Made by a program: the position numbers and the translations under genes
DNA from: CBDUVZ01 sp965370805
GTDB taxonomy: Bacteria; Hydrothermota; Tepidihabitantia; Tepidihabitantales; Tepidihabitantaceae
Direction: 5' to 3'
Assembly (NCBI GenBank): GCA_965370805.1
Contig: CBDUVZ010000034.1
Span: forward strand, 1-25,055
Length of the DNA stretch: 25,055 nt
Shown: positions 6,515-15,032 of the stretch, piece after piece
Layout: the number at the start of each line of letters is the position of its first letter
Numbering within the stretch: the stretch's first letter is position 1
Notes under the pieces: generated by a model
The model's database searches: none
Told to the model about the DNA's origin: nothing
Seen by the model: only the letters and a program-made list of their open reading frames with translations

Positions 6515-8881
6515 TCAGCGCCCGCCGCCGGGCGGCTGGTCCGGCTCCGACTTCTCATCGCCGGTGGCACGCCGCAAGTCGTACACCGCTGCCGTGCCCT
6601 CCGTCGTCACGCCCAGCAGTGTGAATCTATACCCTCCGACAATGAGATTCCGCAGTTCGTTCATCACCGGGAACAACCGCAGTGACTCGCGGCTGTCCCC
6701 GACCACCCAGCAGACCAGGGCCGGCAGGTAGTCGTCAACTGTCCGCCGCCCGCTGGAGACTTCCCGCGAGACCTCACGGAAATCGACGAGCTGCGGCCGC
6801 ACAGTGCCGCCCGGTATCGGGACGTCCAGCGCCGCGGGCGGGACGTCCCGGAGCGGCCCGATGACAAACCGGTAATCACCGAACCGGCCGGTCTCAAGCC
6901 GGGCGTTCACCTCATCCAGCGCCCGCTTCAACGGGGAGCCGGCATAGCCGATGCCGTGGAGCCGTCGCAGCGTGTCCTTGTGCGCGTAGTAGCAGGCCCG
7001 GTCGGGATAGGCCAGGGTCAGTGCCGGATTCAGGACCCCGAAATCATTGGCGTAGACGACGTCCCCGTCCAGCCCGAGCGCATTGGCATGAAAGACGTTA
7101 TCAAGTCGGTGACAGAAAACCAGCGCGTTCCTGAGCCCGGCCCGGCGTACGTTCCGCACGACGGTGCTGCTGGTCTCCCACCGGGTGTGATACCAGACGA
7201 GAACCGGATACAGACCGACCAGTATCATCACCAGGGTCATGAGCGGGAGAGCTCGACCGATGAAACGGAATGCCGCACGGTCCGTGACCCGCATCCCGCA
7301 CGTCCCGCGCAGGAAATCCCCGAGCCGCATCCCGCCCCGCACCGTCAGAATCACCAGGCACGCCGCGGATTCGTAGAGGAACCGGGGACCGAAGAAGGCG
7401 TGGTGAAACCAGTAGAAAAAGTAGGCCACTACCAGGCCGGCAAACCCGAGGAACAACAGCCAGTCCCGACGGTCCTTTGTTCCGGCTGCGAACAGGACAG
7501 CCAGGGGCAGCAGCGACGGTATCGGCCATTCGAAGAGCACCTTGTTCAGCAGGTTCAGGTCGTTCCCGGCGTTCACCAGACCCCGAAGAGGAGTGTGAAT
7601 CATGCCCCAGCCGCTCTTGCCGAAGCCGATTCCGTGTCCGGCACCCCATTTGACCACGTATCCGAACAGCAGCGGGTCGCCGTTCGTCAGCCAGTTGTAC
7701 GCGAATGTCAGGCTCGAAACCGCGGCCAGACCGAGAACCATCAGCCCGAACCGGGGAACCAGCCTCTTCGGGTCTTTCACTGCCCGGTACAGACCGTAGG
7801 CCGCGAACGGCAGCGCCACCCCGAGCGCGGTGTAGGGCCTGATGTTGACCACCAGGCCGAGGAATACCCCGGCAAGCAGGGCCTGGCGCCATCTCCCCTG
7901 GCGCAGGACCCGGAAGTAGAAGAGCAGGAACAGGGTTGTGAAGAGCAGCGCGCTCGAGTGGTTCATGAATTCGCCCGACATGTTGAAGATGAACGGCGTG
8001 AAGCAGGCGAGGATTCCGGCCAGCCGGCCGGTCCGTTCGTCGTAGACCTCCCGGCCCAGCAGGTAGATTGCCGGTACGGTCAATGCGCCGAGCAGTGGGT
8101 TGATAATCCACGGCATGCCGATGAGGACGCCCGGTGCCAGCAGGAGCGAGTGAAGGAAAGGATACTGCGAATACCATTGCCCGTGGTTGATGATATGGAA
8201 CAGGTCAAAGAAGTCGGGGAACCGCGGCGAATCAAGGAACAGCCGGCCGGTGGCGAATATCCGCGCCTGGAACAGTTGGGCGACCGAGTCGTGGTTGTGG
8301 GGCATGTGCTCGAAGGCGAACAGGGATATCAGGTTGGCGACGACGAATGTGAAGCCGAACAGCAGCAGCAGGTACGTCCGGCGGTCAAGTCCGATGAGCC
8401 ATTGGTAGCCGCGCTCCAGCGGCCGGTCGAGAAACCGAAGCTTGTCGTACGTCCCGGCGAGCAGGAGTGCGAACCCGCTCCCGGCCGGCACCAGGTAGAA
8501 AACCATCCGCGTGCCGGTGTCACAGGCGAACGCGGTCTCCTGCTCCCACGGGAACATGCTGAACGCACAGAACGCCAGGACAACCACCAACGGCACCGCC
8601 GACCCGGGACGTCGCCAGGGCGCAAGCATCGCCCGGCGGAACGCCGGAAGCAACAGCCCCATCCCGAACAGCACAGCCGGCAGACCGACCACCACCCACC
8701 AGACCGGGAAGGACCGATACTCGCCTTCGGCCATCCCCGGAACCCGGACGTACACCTCCTGCCACGCGGCGTAGAGCCACGAATCGGTGTAGTTGGCGAA
8801 TGCGGCCAGGGCCATCAGAACCAGGCCCGCGACCACGAGCCAGACCCGGGCCACCGGGCCGATCCTGCTGTCTGCTTCCAT
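6515..8881 (-). CDS. Large polytopic GT-C glycosyltransferase (PMT/ArnT-like)
   Basis: A 788-residue inner-membrane protein with about a dozen hydrophobic segments, beginning near residues 13-30, 60-80 and 96-112. A periplasmic loop carries HMPHNHDSVAQLFQA with D198 in the position of the catalytic acid of GT-C enzymes, followed by WYSQYPFLHSLLLAP. This is typical of the PMT_2/ArnT branch, which uses polyprenyl-phosphate sugars. The C-terminal ~200 residues are soluble. The start at ATG 8881 is preferred over an upstream in-frame TTG (8899), because the TTG lies inside the -10 to -35 spacer of the predicted promoter. The gene is divergent from a second GT-C gene. The acceptor (lipid A, glycan or protein) cannot be told from sequence. 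Confidence 0.8.
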   Translation of the reverse strand: MEADSRIGPVARVWLVVAGLVLMALAAFANYTDSWLYAAWQEVYVRVPGMAEGEYRSFPVWWVVVGLPAVLFGMGLLLPAFRRAMLAPWRRPGSAVPLVVVLAFCAFSMFPWEQETAFACDTGTRMVFYLVPAGSGFALLLAGTYDKLRFLDRPLERGYQWLIGLDRRTYLLLLFGFTFVVANLISLFAFEHMPHNHDSVAQLFQARIFATGRLFLDSPRFPDFFDLFHIINHGQWYSQYPFLHSLLLAPGVLIGMPWIINPLLGALTVPAIYLLGREVYDERTGRLAGILACFTPFIFNMSGEFMNHSSALLFTTLFLLFYFRVLRQGRWRQALLAGVFLGLVVNIRPYTALGVALPFAAYGLYRAVKDPKRLVPRFGLMVLGLAAVSSLTFAYNWLTNGDPLLFGYVVKWGAGHGIGFGKSGWGMIHTPLRGLVNAGNDLNLLNKVLFEWPIPSLLPLAVLFAAGTKDRRDWLLFLGFAGLVVAYFFYWFHHAFFGPRFLYESAACLVILTVRGGMRLGDFLRGTCGMRVTDRAAFRFIGRALPLMTLVMILVGLYPVLVWYHTRWETSSTVVRNVRRAGLRNALVFCHRLDNVFHANALGLDGDVVYANDFGVLNPALTLAYPDRACYYAHKDTLRRLHGIGYAGSPLKRALDEVNARLETGRFGDYRFVIGPLRDVPPAALDVPIPGGTVRPQLVDFREVSREVSSGRRTVDDYLPALVCWVVGDSRESLRLFPVMNELRNLIVGGYRFTLLGVTTEGTAAVYDLRRATGDEKSEPDQPPGGGR

Positions 8882-8887
8882 CAGACC

Positions 8888-8916
8888 AGAATAGAACAAG
8901 GTCGGATTGCTGTCAA
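8888..8916 (-). promoter_or_regulatory. Promoter giving a leaderless GT-C transcript
   Basis: TTGACA (8916-8911), a 17-bp spacer and TATTCT (8893-8888) are followed by 6 nt and then the ATG at 8881. The predicted transcription start therefore coincides with the A of the start codon, and no Shine-Dalgarno is present. Confidence 0.65.
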
Positions 8917-8977
8917 CGATAGCGAACCTCCCGGCTTGACAATCAGACCGGAACCGGCAGAGTTACATCCTGAATCG

Positions 8978-10594
8978 ATGAACACCGGCTCAACCGACAG
9001 ACCGCCCGACCGGCCCGAAACGCTTCCCGCGAGAACGGGATGGTGGCTGGCACTGGCGTTCTTCGGCCTGACGCTCGGCTACTCGGTAGTCGTCCACCTG
9101 GTCAACGGTGTCTACCCCTATGACGACGGGTACATCATCTATCGGTACGTCGACAACCTGTTCGCGGGCAACGGCCTGGTCTACAACGCCGGCCAGCGGG
9201 TCTTCGGGGTATCCACCCCGCTCTACCTGCTCTGGCTCATCCTGCTGAAGACGTTCGCGCGGCCGGTGGCCACACCCGACCTCGCGGTAAGAATGAACTT
9301 CGTCTTCCAGGTCGCCGGCGGGGTCGGGCTCCTTTTCCTGCTGAAGCGACTGCTCCGTTCCGGCTGGCTGGCCGCGCTGCTCGCCGGGCTGCTCGTGCTG
9401 CGTGGCGGCCTGGCCTGCTCCTCGACCGGGGGAATGGAATCGTTCATGTTCATCGCCTTCGTCTTCTGGACGCTCTGGGCTCTGGCCGACGACCGGTTCG
9501 TCCTGAGCGGCACGCTCGCCGGACTGTCGGTGCTCGTCCGACCCGAAGGGCTGTTCCTTGCCGGAATCGTCCTGCTCGCGTGGCTGGTCGCCGGCAGACG
9601 CCGTCCGCTCCCGTTTCTTGCCGGACTCCTGGTGCCCGGGCTCATCTGGCTCGTCTTCGGTTTCGTCTACTACGGCACACCGGTCTACCAGTCGATTACC
9701 GCCAAGTCCGCGCCGCTGTATCCACTGCCGCCGGGCACCGCAATCAGGGCCGTCTGGCGCTCGGTGATGGACTGGACCACTGCCGGGCTGATGAAACGAA
9801 GCGTCCCGGTCACCCTGGTGCTGCTGGCGATAGCCGGTGCCGGCTACTACCTGCGCCGCCGACCCGGCGGACGCGCATGGCCGGTCCCTGCCCTGCTCGG
9901 CGCCCTGGGGATCTTCTACCTGTTCGCCAACCCGATGATGTTTCTCTGGTACTATCCCCCGCTCGAATCGCTCTGGTTCGCATCGTTCGCAATCGGCACC
10001 GTCTGGCTTGCCGACCGGTTCGGCCGCAGAGCGAAGTGGACCCGACCCGTAATACTCCTGCTCGTCCTTTTCCTCCTGGGCTACCCGGCGCTCAAACCCA
10101 TCATCCAGCGGATTTCCTCCGGCAAAACCCCGGTAAACCTGGAGCTCGAGCAGGACAAGATTCGGACTCGAACTCAGGTCTATCGGGAGACCGCCGAATG
10201 GTTGAATACGGTCGTACCCGAAGGAACCGTCGTTGCCTCGCCGGAAATCGGCTCGCTCGGGTTCTACTACGACAAGGGCCCGATACTCGATGCCTGCGGG
10301 CTCGTAAGCCCGGAAGCCGTGCCCTTCCTGCCGGTTCCGCTTGAGGAGCGGTTCAGTTCCAAGAGCGGTGCAATCAGCGTGGACATGGTCCGGGAGTTCA
10401 TGCCCGAAGTCGTCGTTACGCTTGTGACATTCGCAATCCGGAGTCTCTACGACAGCGACTGGTTCGCCCGGACCTACGTCCAAGTCCAGGAATTCCCGCT
10501 GCGCTTCGAAGTCTGGGGGTCAAGGACTGTCGATGTATTCATCCGGCGGGACCTGGTCCGGTCAGGAGGACCCGAAACGGAACGCACGCCCTGA
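8978..10594 (+). CDS. Polytopic GT-C glycosyltransferase, second member
   Basis: A 538-residue membrane protein. After the first transmembrane helix (about 22-42) comes VYPYDDGYIIYRYVDNLFAG with D49 and D50, then NGLVYNAGQRVFG. This DD-Y-RY-NL-GxGLVYN pattern is characteristic of prenyl-phosphate-dependent GT-C enzymes related to arabinofuranosyl and mannosyl transferases. Roughly ten further hydrophobic segments run to about residue 380, then a soluble C-terminal domain of about 150 residues. The ATG at 8978 is chosen because the frame further upstream is only the antisense of the divergent gene. A TTGACA lies at 8936-8941, but no good -10 follows, so its promoter is unclear. It ends 18 bp from the convergent rmlB stop. 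It may transfer the sugar made by the adjoining cluster; that is inference. Confidence 0.8.
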   Translation: MNTGSTDRPPDRPETLPARTGWWLALAFFGLTLGYSVVVHLVNGVYPYDDGYIIYRYVDNLFAGNGLVYNAGQRVFGVSTPLYLLWLILLKTFARPVATPDLAVRMNFVFQVAGGVGLLFLLKRLLRSGWLAALLAGLLVLRGGLACSSTGGMESFMFIAFVFWTLWALADDRFVLSGTLAGLSVLVRPEGLFLAGIVLLAWLVAGRRRPLPFLAGLLVPGLIWLVFGFVYYGTPVYQSITAKSAPLYPLPPGTAIRAVWRSVMDWTTAGLMKRSVPVTLVLLAIAGAGYYLRRRPGGRAWPVPALLGALGIFYLFANPMMFLWYYPPLESLWFASFAIGTVWLADRFGRRAKWTRPVILLLVLFLLGYPALKPIIQRISSGKTPVNLELEQDKIRTRTQVYRETAEWLNTVVPEGTVVASPEIGSLGFYYDKGPILDACGLVSPEAVPFLPVPLEERFSSKSGAISVDMVREFMPEVVVTLVTFAIRSLYDSDWFARTYVQVQEFPLRFEVWGSRTVDVFIRRDLVRSGGPETERTP

Positions 10595-10612
10595 CCCGGC
10601 ACGGACCGGCGT

Positions 10613-11614
10613 CTACTTCCCGGTCCAGAAACCGCTGCTCTCCTGCTGCAACCTTTCCTTCAACGGTTGCCACCAGGACGAGTGATCCTGATACCACCGC
10701 AGTGTCCGGGCAATCCCCTGCTCGAAGCCGACGACCGGACGCCATCCCAGTTCGCGCTCAATCCTGGAACTGTCAAGGGCGTAGCGGAAATCGTGGCCCG
10801 GACGGTCGGGGACGAACTCAATCCATTCCTCGCCCTTTTCCATGAGGGCAAGCACGGACTTCACCACTTCCAGGTTCCGCTTCTGACAGTCACCGCCGAT
10901 GTTGTAGCACTCCCCCGGCCTGCCTTTGCGCAGTACCAGGTCGATAGCACGGCAATTGTCGTCCACGTGGAGCCAGTCCCTGACGTTCAGCCCCTTGCCG
11001 TACACCGGCACTTTCCTGCCTTCCGTCAGATTGGTAATCATCAGCGGAATGAGCTTCTCGGGAAACTGGTACGGACCGTAGTTGTTTGACGGCCGGACCA
11101 CGCACACCGGCAGGCCGTGGGTCTCGTGGTACGACCGGGCCAGCATGTCGCCGCCGGCCTTCGAGGCGGCGTAAGGCGAGCGCGGCTCAAGCGGCGAGTC
11201 CTCGGTAAACACCCCGTCCTCGCCCAGCGCGCCGTACACTTCGTCAGTGGACACGTGAACGAAACGCTCGACGCCTTTGCCGCGAGCGGCATCAAGCAGG
11301 ACCTGGGTGCCGACCACATTCGTCATGACAAACGGAGCGGCATCGTGAATCGACCGGTCCACGTGGCTCTCGGCAGCGAAATGCACAACCGCCTCGGCCC
11401 CGGAGATCGCCTCCGCGACGGCCGCCGCGTCCTCTACCCGGCCGTGAATGAACCGGTAACGGGCATCGCTCTCAAGGTCCCGGACGCTGTCCCGGTTGCC
11501 GGCATACGTCAGGGCATCGAGATTGACCACCTTCCAGTCCGGATACTCCGCAAGCAGGAAACGAATGAAGTTGGAGCCGATGAACCCGCATCCTCCGGTG
11601 ACCAGCAGTTCCAT
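10613..11614 (-). CDS. rmlB: dTDP-glucose 4,6-dehydratase
   Basis: A 333-residue extended SDR enzyme that converts dTDP-glucose to dTDP-4-keto-6-deoxyglucose. It has the NAD-binding TGGCGFIG (6-13), the HFAAESHVDRSI signature (79-89), the catalytic TDE triplet (123-125) and YAASK with Y148 and K152. Length and motifs are canonical. The ATG at 11614 overlaps the rmlA stop as TGATG and has GGAG 5 nt upstream; a GTG one codon earlier is too close to that site. It is the last gene of the minus-strand cluster. Its product is the substrate of the WecE-type aminotransferase encoded upstream. Confidence 0.95.
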   Translation of the reverse strand: MELLVTGGCGFIGSNFIRFLLAEYPDWKVVNLDALTYAGNRDSVRDLESDARYRFIHGRVEDAAAVAEAISGAEAVVHFAAESHVDRSIHDAAPFVMTNVVGTQVLLDAARGKGVERFVHVSTDEVYGALGEDGVFTEDSPLEPRSPYAASKAGGDMLARSYHETHGLPVCVVRPSNNYGPYQFPEKLIPLMITNLTEGRKVPVYGKGLNVRDWLHVDDNCRAIDLVLRKGRPGECYNIGGDCQKRNLEVVKSVLALMEKGEEWIEFVPDRPGHDFRYALDSSRIERELGWRPVVGFEQGIARTLRWYQDHSSWWQPLKERLQQESSGFWTGK

Positions 11615-12678
11615 CACAACTCCACTTCGCTCAGATCGCTGAGCAGTAGGCGCATCGCTCCGTGTCGGCCGCTCCGGCCGCAGATCTTCACATCCCGGCC
11701 AATCAGACTGTCTTCGATCCGCTCCACATCCTGGATGACACTGCCATCAAGGACCACCGAATGCTCAATCGCCGAACGCGTGATGCGGCAGTTCGGGGCG
11801 ATGGAACTGTGCGGTCCGATGAAAGCATCCTCAATCACCGCTCCCTTGCCGATTACGGTCGGACCGCGCACCTTGGAACCACGTACCTGTGCACCCTCTT
11901 CTATCAGTACCCTGCCTCTGATATCCGAATCCTTCACCTCCCCCAGCAGTGACCGGCGGACGTACGTATCAAGGACGATGTAGTTCGCATCAAGCAGGTC
12001 ATCCTTCTTGCCCGTATCCAGCCACCAACCCTGGACGACTTCCGCCCGGACCTTGCCCCCGATACTCATCAACTCCTGGATGGCATCGGTAATCTCAAGC
12101 TCACCGCGCCCGGAAGGCTTGATCCGGGCAATGGCTTCGTGAATCCTGGGCGAGAAGACGTACACCCCGATCAGGGCCAGGTTCGAAGGCGGGTCCCTGG
12201 GTTTCTCCACCAGTTTCACCACGCCGCCGTGATCGTCAAGCACCGCCACGCCGAACGCACCGGGGTTGGCCACTTCCTTGAGCATGATTACCGCGTCGGC
12301 ATTCTCCTTCTCGAAGACCCCAATCGCCTCCTGGATTCCCTGCTGAAGAAGATTGTCACCCAGGTACATCACGAACGGTTCCTCACCGAGGCTGGGTCGG
12401 GCAACCTTGACCGCGTGGGCCAGTCCACCCGGAGTTTCCTGCAGAACGTAATCCAGTGACATGCTCCAGGCTTCGCCTTTTCCGAGGAAACTCCTCACCT
12501 CCTCGCCGGTATCGGGCGATATGACCACGGCGACGTCACGAATCCCACCGTCCTGCAGGTGATCGAAAACGTAAGAGAGTATCGGCCGGTTGGCCACGGG
12601 AATCAGTTGCTTGGCGGTAGTGAACGTCAACGGCCGCAGCCGTGTGCCCTTACCACCGCTGAGAACCAGACCTTTCAT
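11614..12678 (-). CDS. rmlA: Glucose-1-phosphate thymidylyltransferase, long form
   Basis: A 354-residue nucleotidyltransferase that makes dTDP-glucose from glucose-1-phosphate and dTTP. The N-terminal signature GGKGTRLRPLT (8-18) is followed by PVANRPI, PGGLAHAV, YLGDNL and VEKPRDPPSN. Beyond about residue 240 it has a left-handed beta-helix tail of hexapeptide-like repeats (DSDIRG, AQVRGSKVRG, GKGAVIEDAFIG), which marks the long RmlA subgroup rather than the ~290-residue short form. A GGAGG ribosome site lies about 10 nt before the ATG. It has its own promoter (12765-12792) and is translationally coupled to rmlB. Confidence 0.93.
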   Translation of the reverse strand: MKGLVLSGGKGTRLRPLTFTTAKQLIPVANRPILSYVFDHLQDGGIRDVAVVISPDTGEEVRSFLGKGEAWSMSLDYVLQETPGGLAHAVKVARPSLGEEPFVMYLGDNLLQQGIQEAIGVFEKENADAVIMLKEVANPGAFGVAVLDDHGGVVKLVEKPRDPPSNLALIGVYVFSPRIHEAIARIKPSGRGELEITDAIQELMSIGGKVRAEVVQGWWLDTGKKDDLLDANYIVLDTYVRRSLLGEVKDSDIRGRVLIEEGAQVRGSKVRGPTVIGKGAVIEDAFIGPHSSIAPNCRITRSAIEHSVVLDGSVIQDVERIEDSLIGRDVKICGRSGRHGAMRLLLSDLSEVEL

Positions 12679-12764
12679 CGCTTGTCTTCCTCCGTGACGT
12701 TAGCTGCCTGACCGACAGAACCAATCGCACCCGGGCAGTCCGTGGCTGCACTACGAGCCGGGCA

Positions 12765-12792
12765 ATTATCTTTTCCAGCCGGGACTTGTCAA
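12765..12792 (-). promoter_or_regulatory. Promoter of rmlA-rmlB
   Basis: TTGACA (12792-12787), a 16-bp spacer and GATAAT (12770-12765) lie in the 152-bp gap between the aminotransferase and rmlA. The predicted start is near 12758, giving a leader of about 80 nt. Sugar-nucleotide supply can therefore be expressed separately from the 12-gene operon upstream. A weak CGGGC/GCCCG stem (about 12798-12816) just upstream may partly terminate the long operon. Confidence 0.65.
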
Positions 12793-12830
12793 GACAACGG
12801 GCCTTTCTCATGCCCGGGCCCTGCCGCCGG

Positions 12831-13964
12831 CTACCGTTCAAACTCGCGAGTCGCCGCCACAACCCGGAACTGGTCCTCATCGGTCATCCCGTGATACAGC
12901 GGCAAGCGCAACAGCCGGTCGCTGATGTCCTCGGTCACCGGACAGTCACCTTCCTTCCCGCCGAGCCGGCGACCCATCCCGGACAGGTGCAGCGGCAGGT
13001 AGTGAAAAACGGCCTGGATGTCCCGCTCTTTGAGATGGGCAATCAGCGCCTGCCGTTTCTCCAACGAAGGCATCAGCAGATGGAACATGTGATACGGCTG
13101 CCGGCAGTACGGCGGGATGACGGGCAGGCGGGCACCGCTGTCCTCAGTCCAGTTCTGCAACTGCTCGAAGTAGCACTCCCATATCGCCTGCCTCCGCTTC
13201 TGGATGCGTTCACGTGCCTCAAGCTGGGAGAACAGGAATGCGGCCAGGATATCGGAAGGCAGATAGCTGGACCCCAGGTCTACCCACGTGTACTTGTCCA
13301 CTTGGCCCCGGAAAAAAAGACTGCGGTTCGTGCCTTTTTCGCGCACTATTTCAGCACGGTCCACATACTGCGGGTCGTTGATGAGCATCGCGCCACCCTC
13401 CCCGCAGGTGAAGTTCTTGGTCTCGTGGAAGCTCTGGGTTGCCAGACAGCCGAACGTCCCCAGATACCTGTCCTTGTACTTCCCGAACAGGCCGTGCGCG
13501 TTGTCCTCCACGACCGGGACACGATACTCCCGGGCAATCTTCATGATCGCATCCATCTCACAGCCCACACCGGCATAGTGCACCGGAACGATTGCTTTGG
13601 TGCGCCCGGTAATCAGCCGCTCCAGTTGAGCTTCGTCCAGGTTGAGCGTATCGGGGCGGATGTCGATGAACACCGGTCGGGCACCGCGGAGCGCAAAGGC
13701 GTTGACCGTGGAGACGAAAGTGAAGGAAGGGATGATGACCTCATCGCCCGGCTTGATGTCCAGCAACAGGGCGGCCATCTCCAGTGCATGAGTGCACGAC
13801 GTAGTCAGGAACGCACGCTCAATCCCGAGAGCATCCTCAAGGAGCGTCTGGCACTTCCGGGTGTAGGGACCATCACCTGAAATGTGACCATTGTCAATCG
13901 CCTGCCGGACGTAATCGAACTCAGTGCCGACCAGTGACGCCTTGTTGAACGGAATCCTCTTCAT
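12831..13964 (-). CDS. wecE: dTDP-4-amino-4,6-dideoxygalactose transaminase (WecE/RffA)
   Basis: A 377-residue PLP enzyme of the DegT/DnrJ/EryC1 family that aminates C4 of dTDP-4-keto-6-deoxyglucose. The N-terminus IPFNKASLVGTEFDYVRQAI...SGDGPYTRKCQ matches the E. coli WecE pattern, and length (376 there) agrees. PLP contacts are the TTSCTHALE loop (54-62), D154 in VEDNAHG and the Schiff-base lysine K183 in SFHETKN. The ATG at 13964 has GGAAAGG 8 nt upstream and overlaps the stop of the small upstream gene as ATGA. It is the last gene of the operon, with a GNAT of WecD/RffC type encoded two genes further upstream. The expected product is dTDP-Fuc4N, although a Qui4N-forming specificity cannot be excluded from sequence alone. 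Confidence 0.88.
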   Translation of the reverse strand: MKRIPFNKASLVGTEFDYVRQAIDNGHISGDGPYTRKCQTLLEDALGIERAFLTTSCTHALEMAALLLDIKPGDEVIIPSFTFVSTVNAFALRGARPVFIDIRPDTLNLDEAQLERLITGRTKAIVPVHYAGVGCEMDAIMKIAREYRVPVVEDNAHGLFGKYKDRYLGTFGCLATQSFHETKNFTCGEGGAMLINDPQYVDRAEIVREKGTNRSLFFRGQVDKYTWVDLGSSYLPSDILAAFLFSQLEARERIQKRRQAIWECYFEQLQNWTEDSGARLPVIPPYCRQPYHMFHLLMPSLEKRQALIAHLKERDIQAVFHYLPLHLSGMGRRLGGKEGDCPVTEDISDRLLRLPLYHGMTDEDQFRVVAATREFER

Positions 13965-14137
13965 GAAACCGACCTTTCCTTCATTCCCGGGACAACCCGC
14001 GGGTTCGCATCCTCCGGGTCGATGGAGACCGCGCCGTGGCACTCTCCACCGGCAGGGACATGGCAGTTGACGCCAAACACCCGGCCCTGGAATCGGGCCG
14101 GCTCGATGTTATCCCGCCAATTGCAGTCCGGTGCCAT
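13961..14137 (-). CDS. Unknown 58-residue protein in the sugar operon
   Basis: ATG 14137 to TGA 13961 encodes a 58-residue soluble protein starting MAPDCNWRDNIEPARFQGRV. It has three cysteines (C5, C25, C34), two followed by or adjacent to histidine (NCHV, ECHG), so metal binding is conceivable. Evidence that it is real: GGAGG lies 8 nt before the ATG, it begins 4 nt after the methyltransferase stop, and its TGA overlaps the wecE ATG as ATGA, the same coupling used by neighbouring genes. I recognise no family. It could be a small stand-alone protein, the remnant of a larger enzyme, or a translated leader for wecE. Confidence 0.6.
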   Translation of the reverse strand: MAPDCNWRDNIEPARFQGRVFGVNCHVPAGGECHGAVSIDPEDANPRVVPGMKERSVS

Positions 14138-14141
14138 CGGG

Positions 14142-15032
14142 CTAGCCTCCAACTCGACAGACAAACGTATGTGAAGTCATAAACGGGAACTTGTCACCAA
14201 AGATCCGGAACCCCACCGCCTCGGTAATCCCGAGCACTCGCTTGACCACTCCCAACAAGCCGGTGGCTTTGCTCTTGGGAGACCGGAGTACCCTCTCCAC
14301 CGGCATGCCGTGACGCAACATCAACGCCCTGATGCCCTTCACTGAGAAAATGACGGTGTGCCAGGGAGGAGTCAACGTCTCATTGAACTTCGGCATCTCC
14401 AGTGCAGGTGAAAACAGCCGCAGTGCCCTGCCCGCAAGGACCACAAACGGGGACGTTGGAATAGTGATTATGATCAGACCACCGGGTTCAACGACGCCAC
14501 GCACATCATCAAGCAGCGCATCATGTCCCACGAGGTGCTCAAGAACAAACAGCATCACCACTGCACTGAATCGGGTTCCACTCGGCAGGGCACTGACGTC
14601 GCCGGCGTACACATCCAGACCCCGGGCTCTGGCAATGGCTATCTCCTCCGTGGAGGGATCAACCCCGACACACTCGAGACCACGCGCCCGGGCCATCTCG
14701 CACAACCCGCCGTACCCGCAGCCGAAATCAAGCACCTTGCCTTCTGGACGCGACGTCCGGTCGAGGATATCGAGTATCCACCGGTAGAAAGGCCTGTTGG
14801 CGCGCATCGAGTCCTCATAGCTGGTGGCGTAGTGGCCGGCGCAGGCATACTCGTCCCGGTACGTCCTGGCCAACTCCTCCGGTTCAGGCAGGGGATTGAG
14901 CTGGAGCGTCCGGCAGCGCTCACACGCGAAATAACGGTATCCCTCCCGCTTTCCGAAGAAATGACACCGCGATCCGCAGGCAACGCAAATGCAGTTCCGG
15001 ACAGCCGGGCCGGACTTGACGCCTTCAGTCAT
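14142..15032 (-). CDS. SAM-dependent methyltransferase with N-terminal Zn-ribbon
   Basis: A 296-residue class I methyltransferase. The N-terminus has CxxC (C16, C19) and CxxC (C37, C40), a probable zinc ribbon. Motif I is LDFGCGYG (101-108), followed by GVDPS and a FVLEHL post-I region. C-terminal of about residue 200 is a hydrophobic/basic extension. This layout is common in polysaccharide and natural-product clusters, where such enzymes O- or N-methylate sugars or attached acyl groups. It overlaps the end of the upstream GNAT gene by 8 nt. The likely target is either the amino sugar or the 3-hydroxy group of the acyl chain made in this operon; sequence alone does not decide. Confidence 0.82.
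   Translation of the reverse strand: MTEGVKSGPAVRNCICVACGSRCHFFGKREGYRYFACERCRTLQLNPLPEPEELARTYRDEYACAGHYATSYEDSMRANRPFYRWILDILDRTSRPEGKVLDFGCGYGGLCEMARARGLECVGVDPSTEEIAIARARGLDVYAGDVSALPSGTRFSAVVMLFVLEHLVGHDALLDDVRGVVEPGGLIIITIPTSPFVVLAGRALRLFSPALEMPKFNETLTPPWHTVIFSVKGIRALMLRHGMPVERVLRSPKSKATGLLGVVKRVLGITEAVGFRIFGDKFPFMTSHTFVCRVGG

Noticed and set aside
6956..8977. Long plus-strand open frame running continuously into the second GT-C gene (would give 1212 residues).
   Set aside because: The first 674 codons are the antisense of the minus-strand GT-C gene, give low-complexity Glu/Gln/Arg/Pro-rich sequence and have no ribosome site. The real start is ATG 8978.
10613..12678. A dTDP-L-rhamnose pathway.
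   Set aside because: Only rmlA and rmlB are present; rmlC and rmlD are absent from the window, while a WecE-type aminotransferase is present, so an amino sugar is better supported.
12786..13880. 364-codon plus-strand frame opposite wecE; similar long frames oppose the ligase (20385-21416) and the second GT-C gene (8990-10483).
   Set aside because: They are shadows of high GC at third codon positions. The protein families are unambiguous on the other strand.
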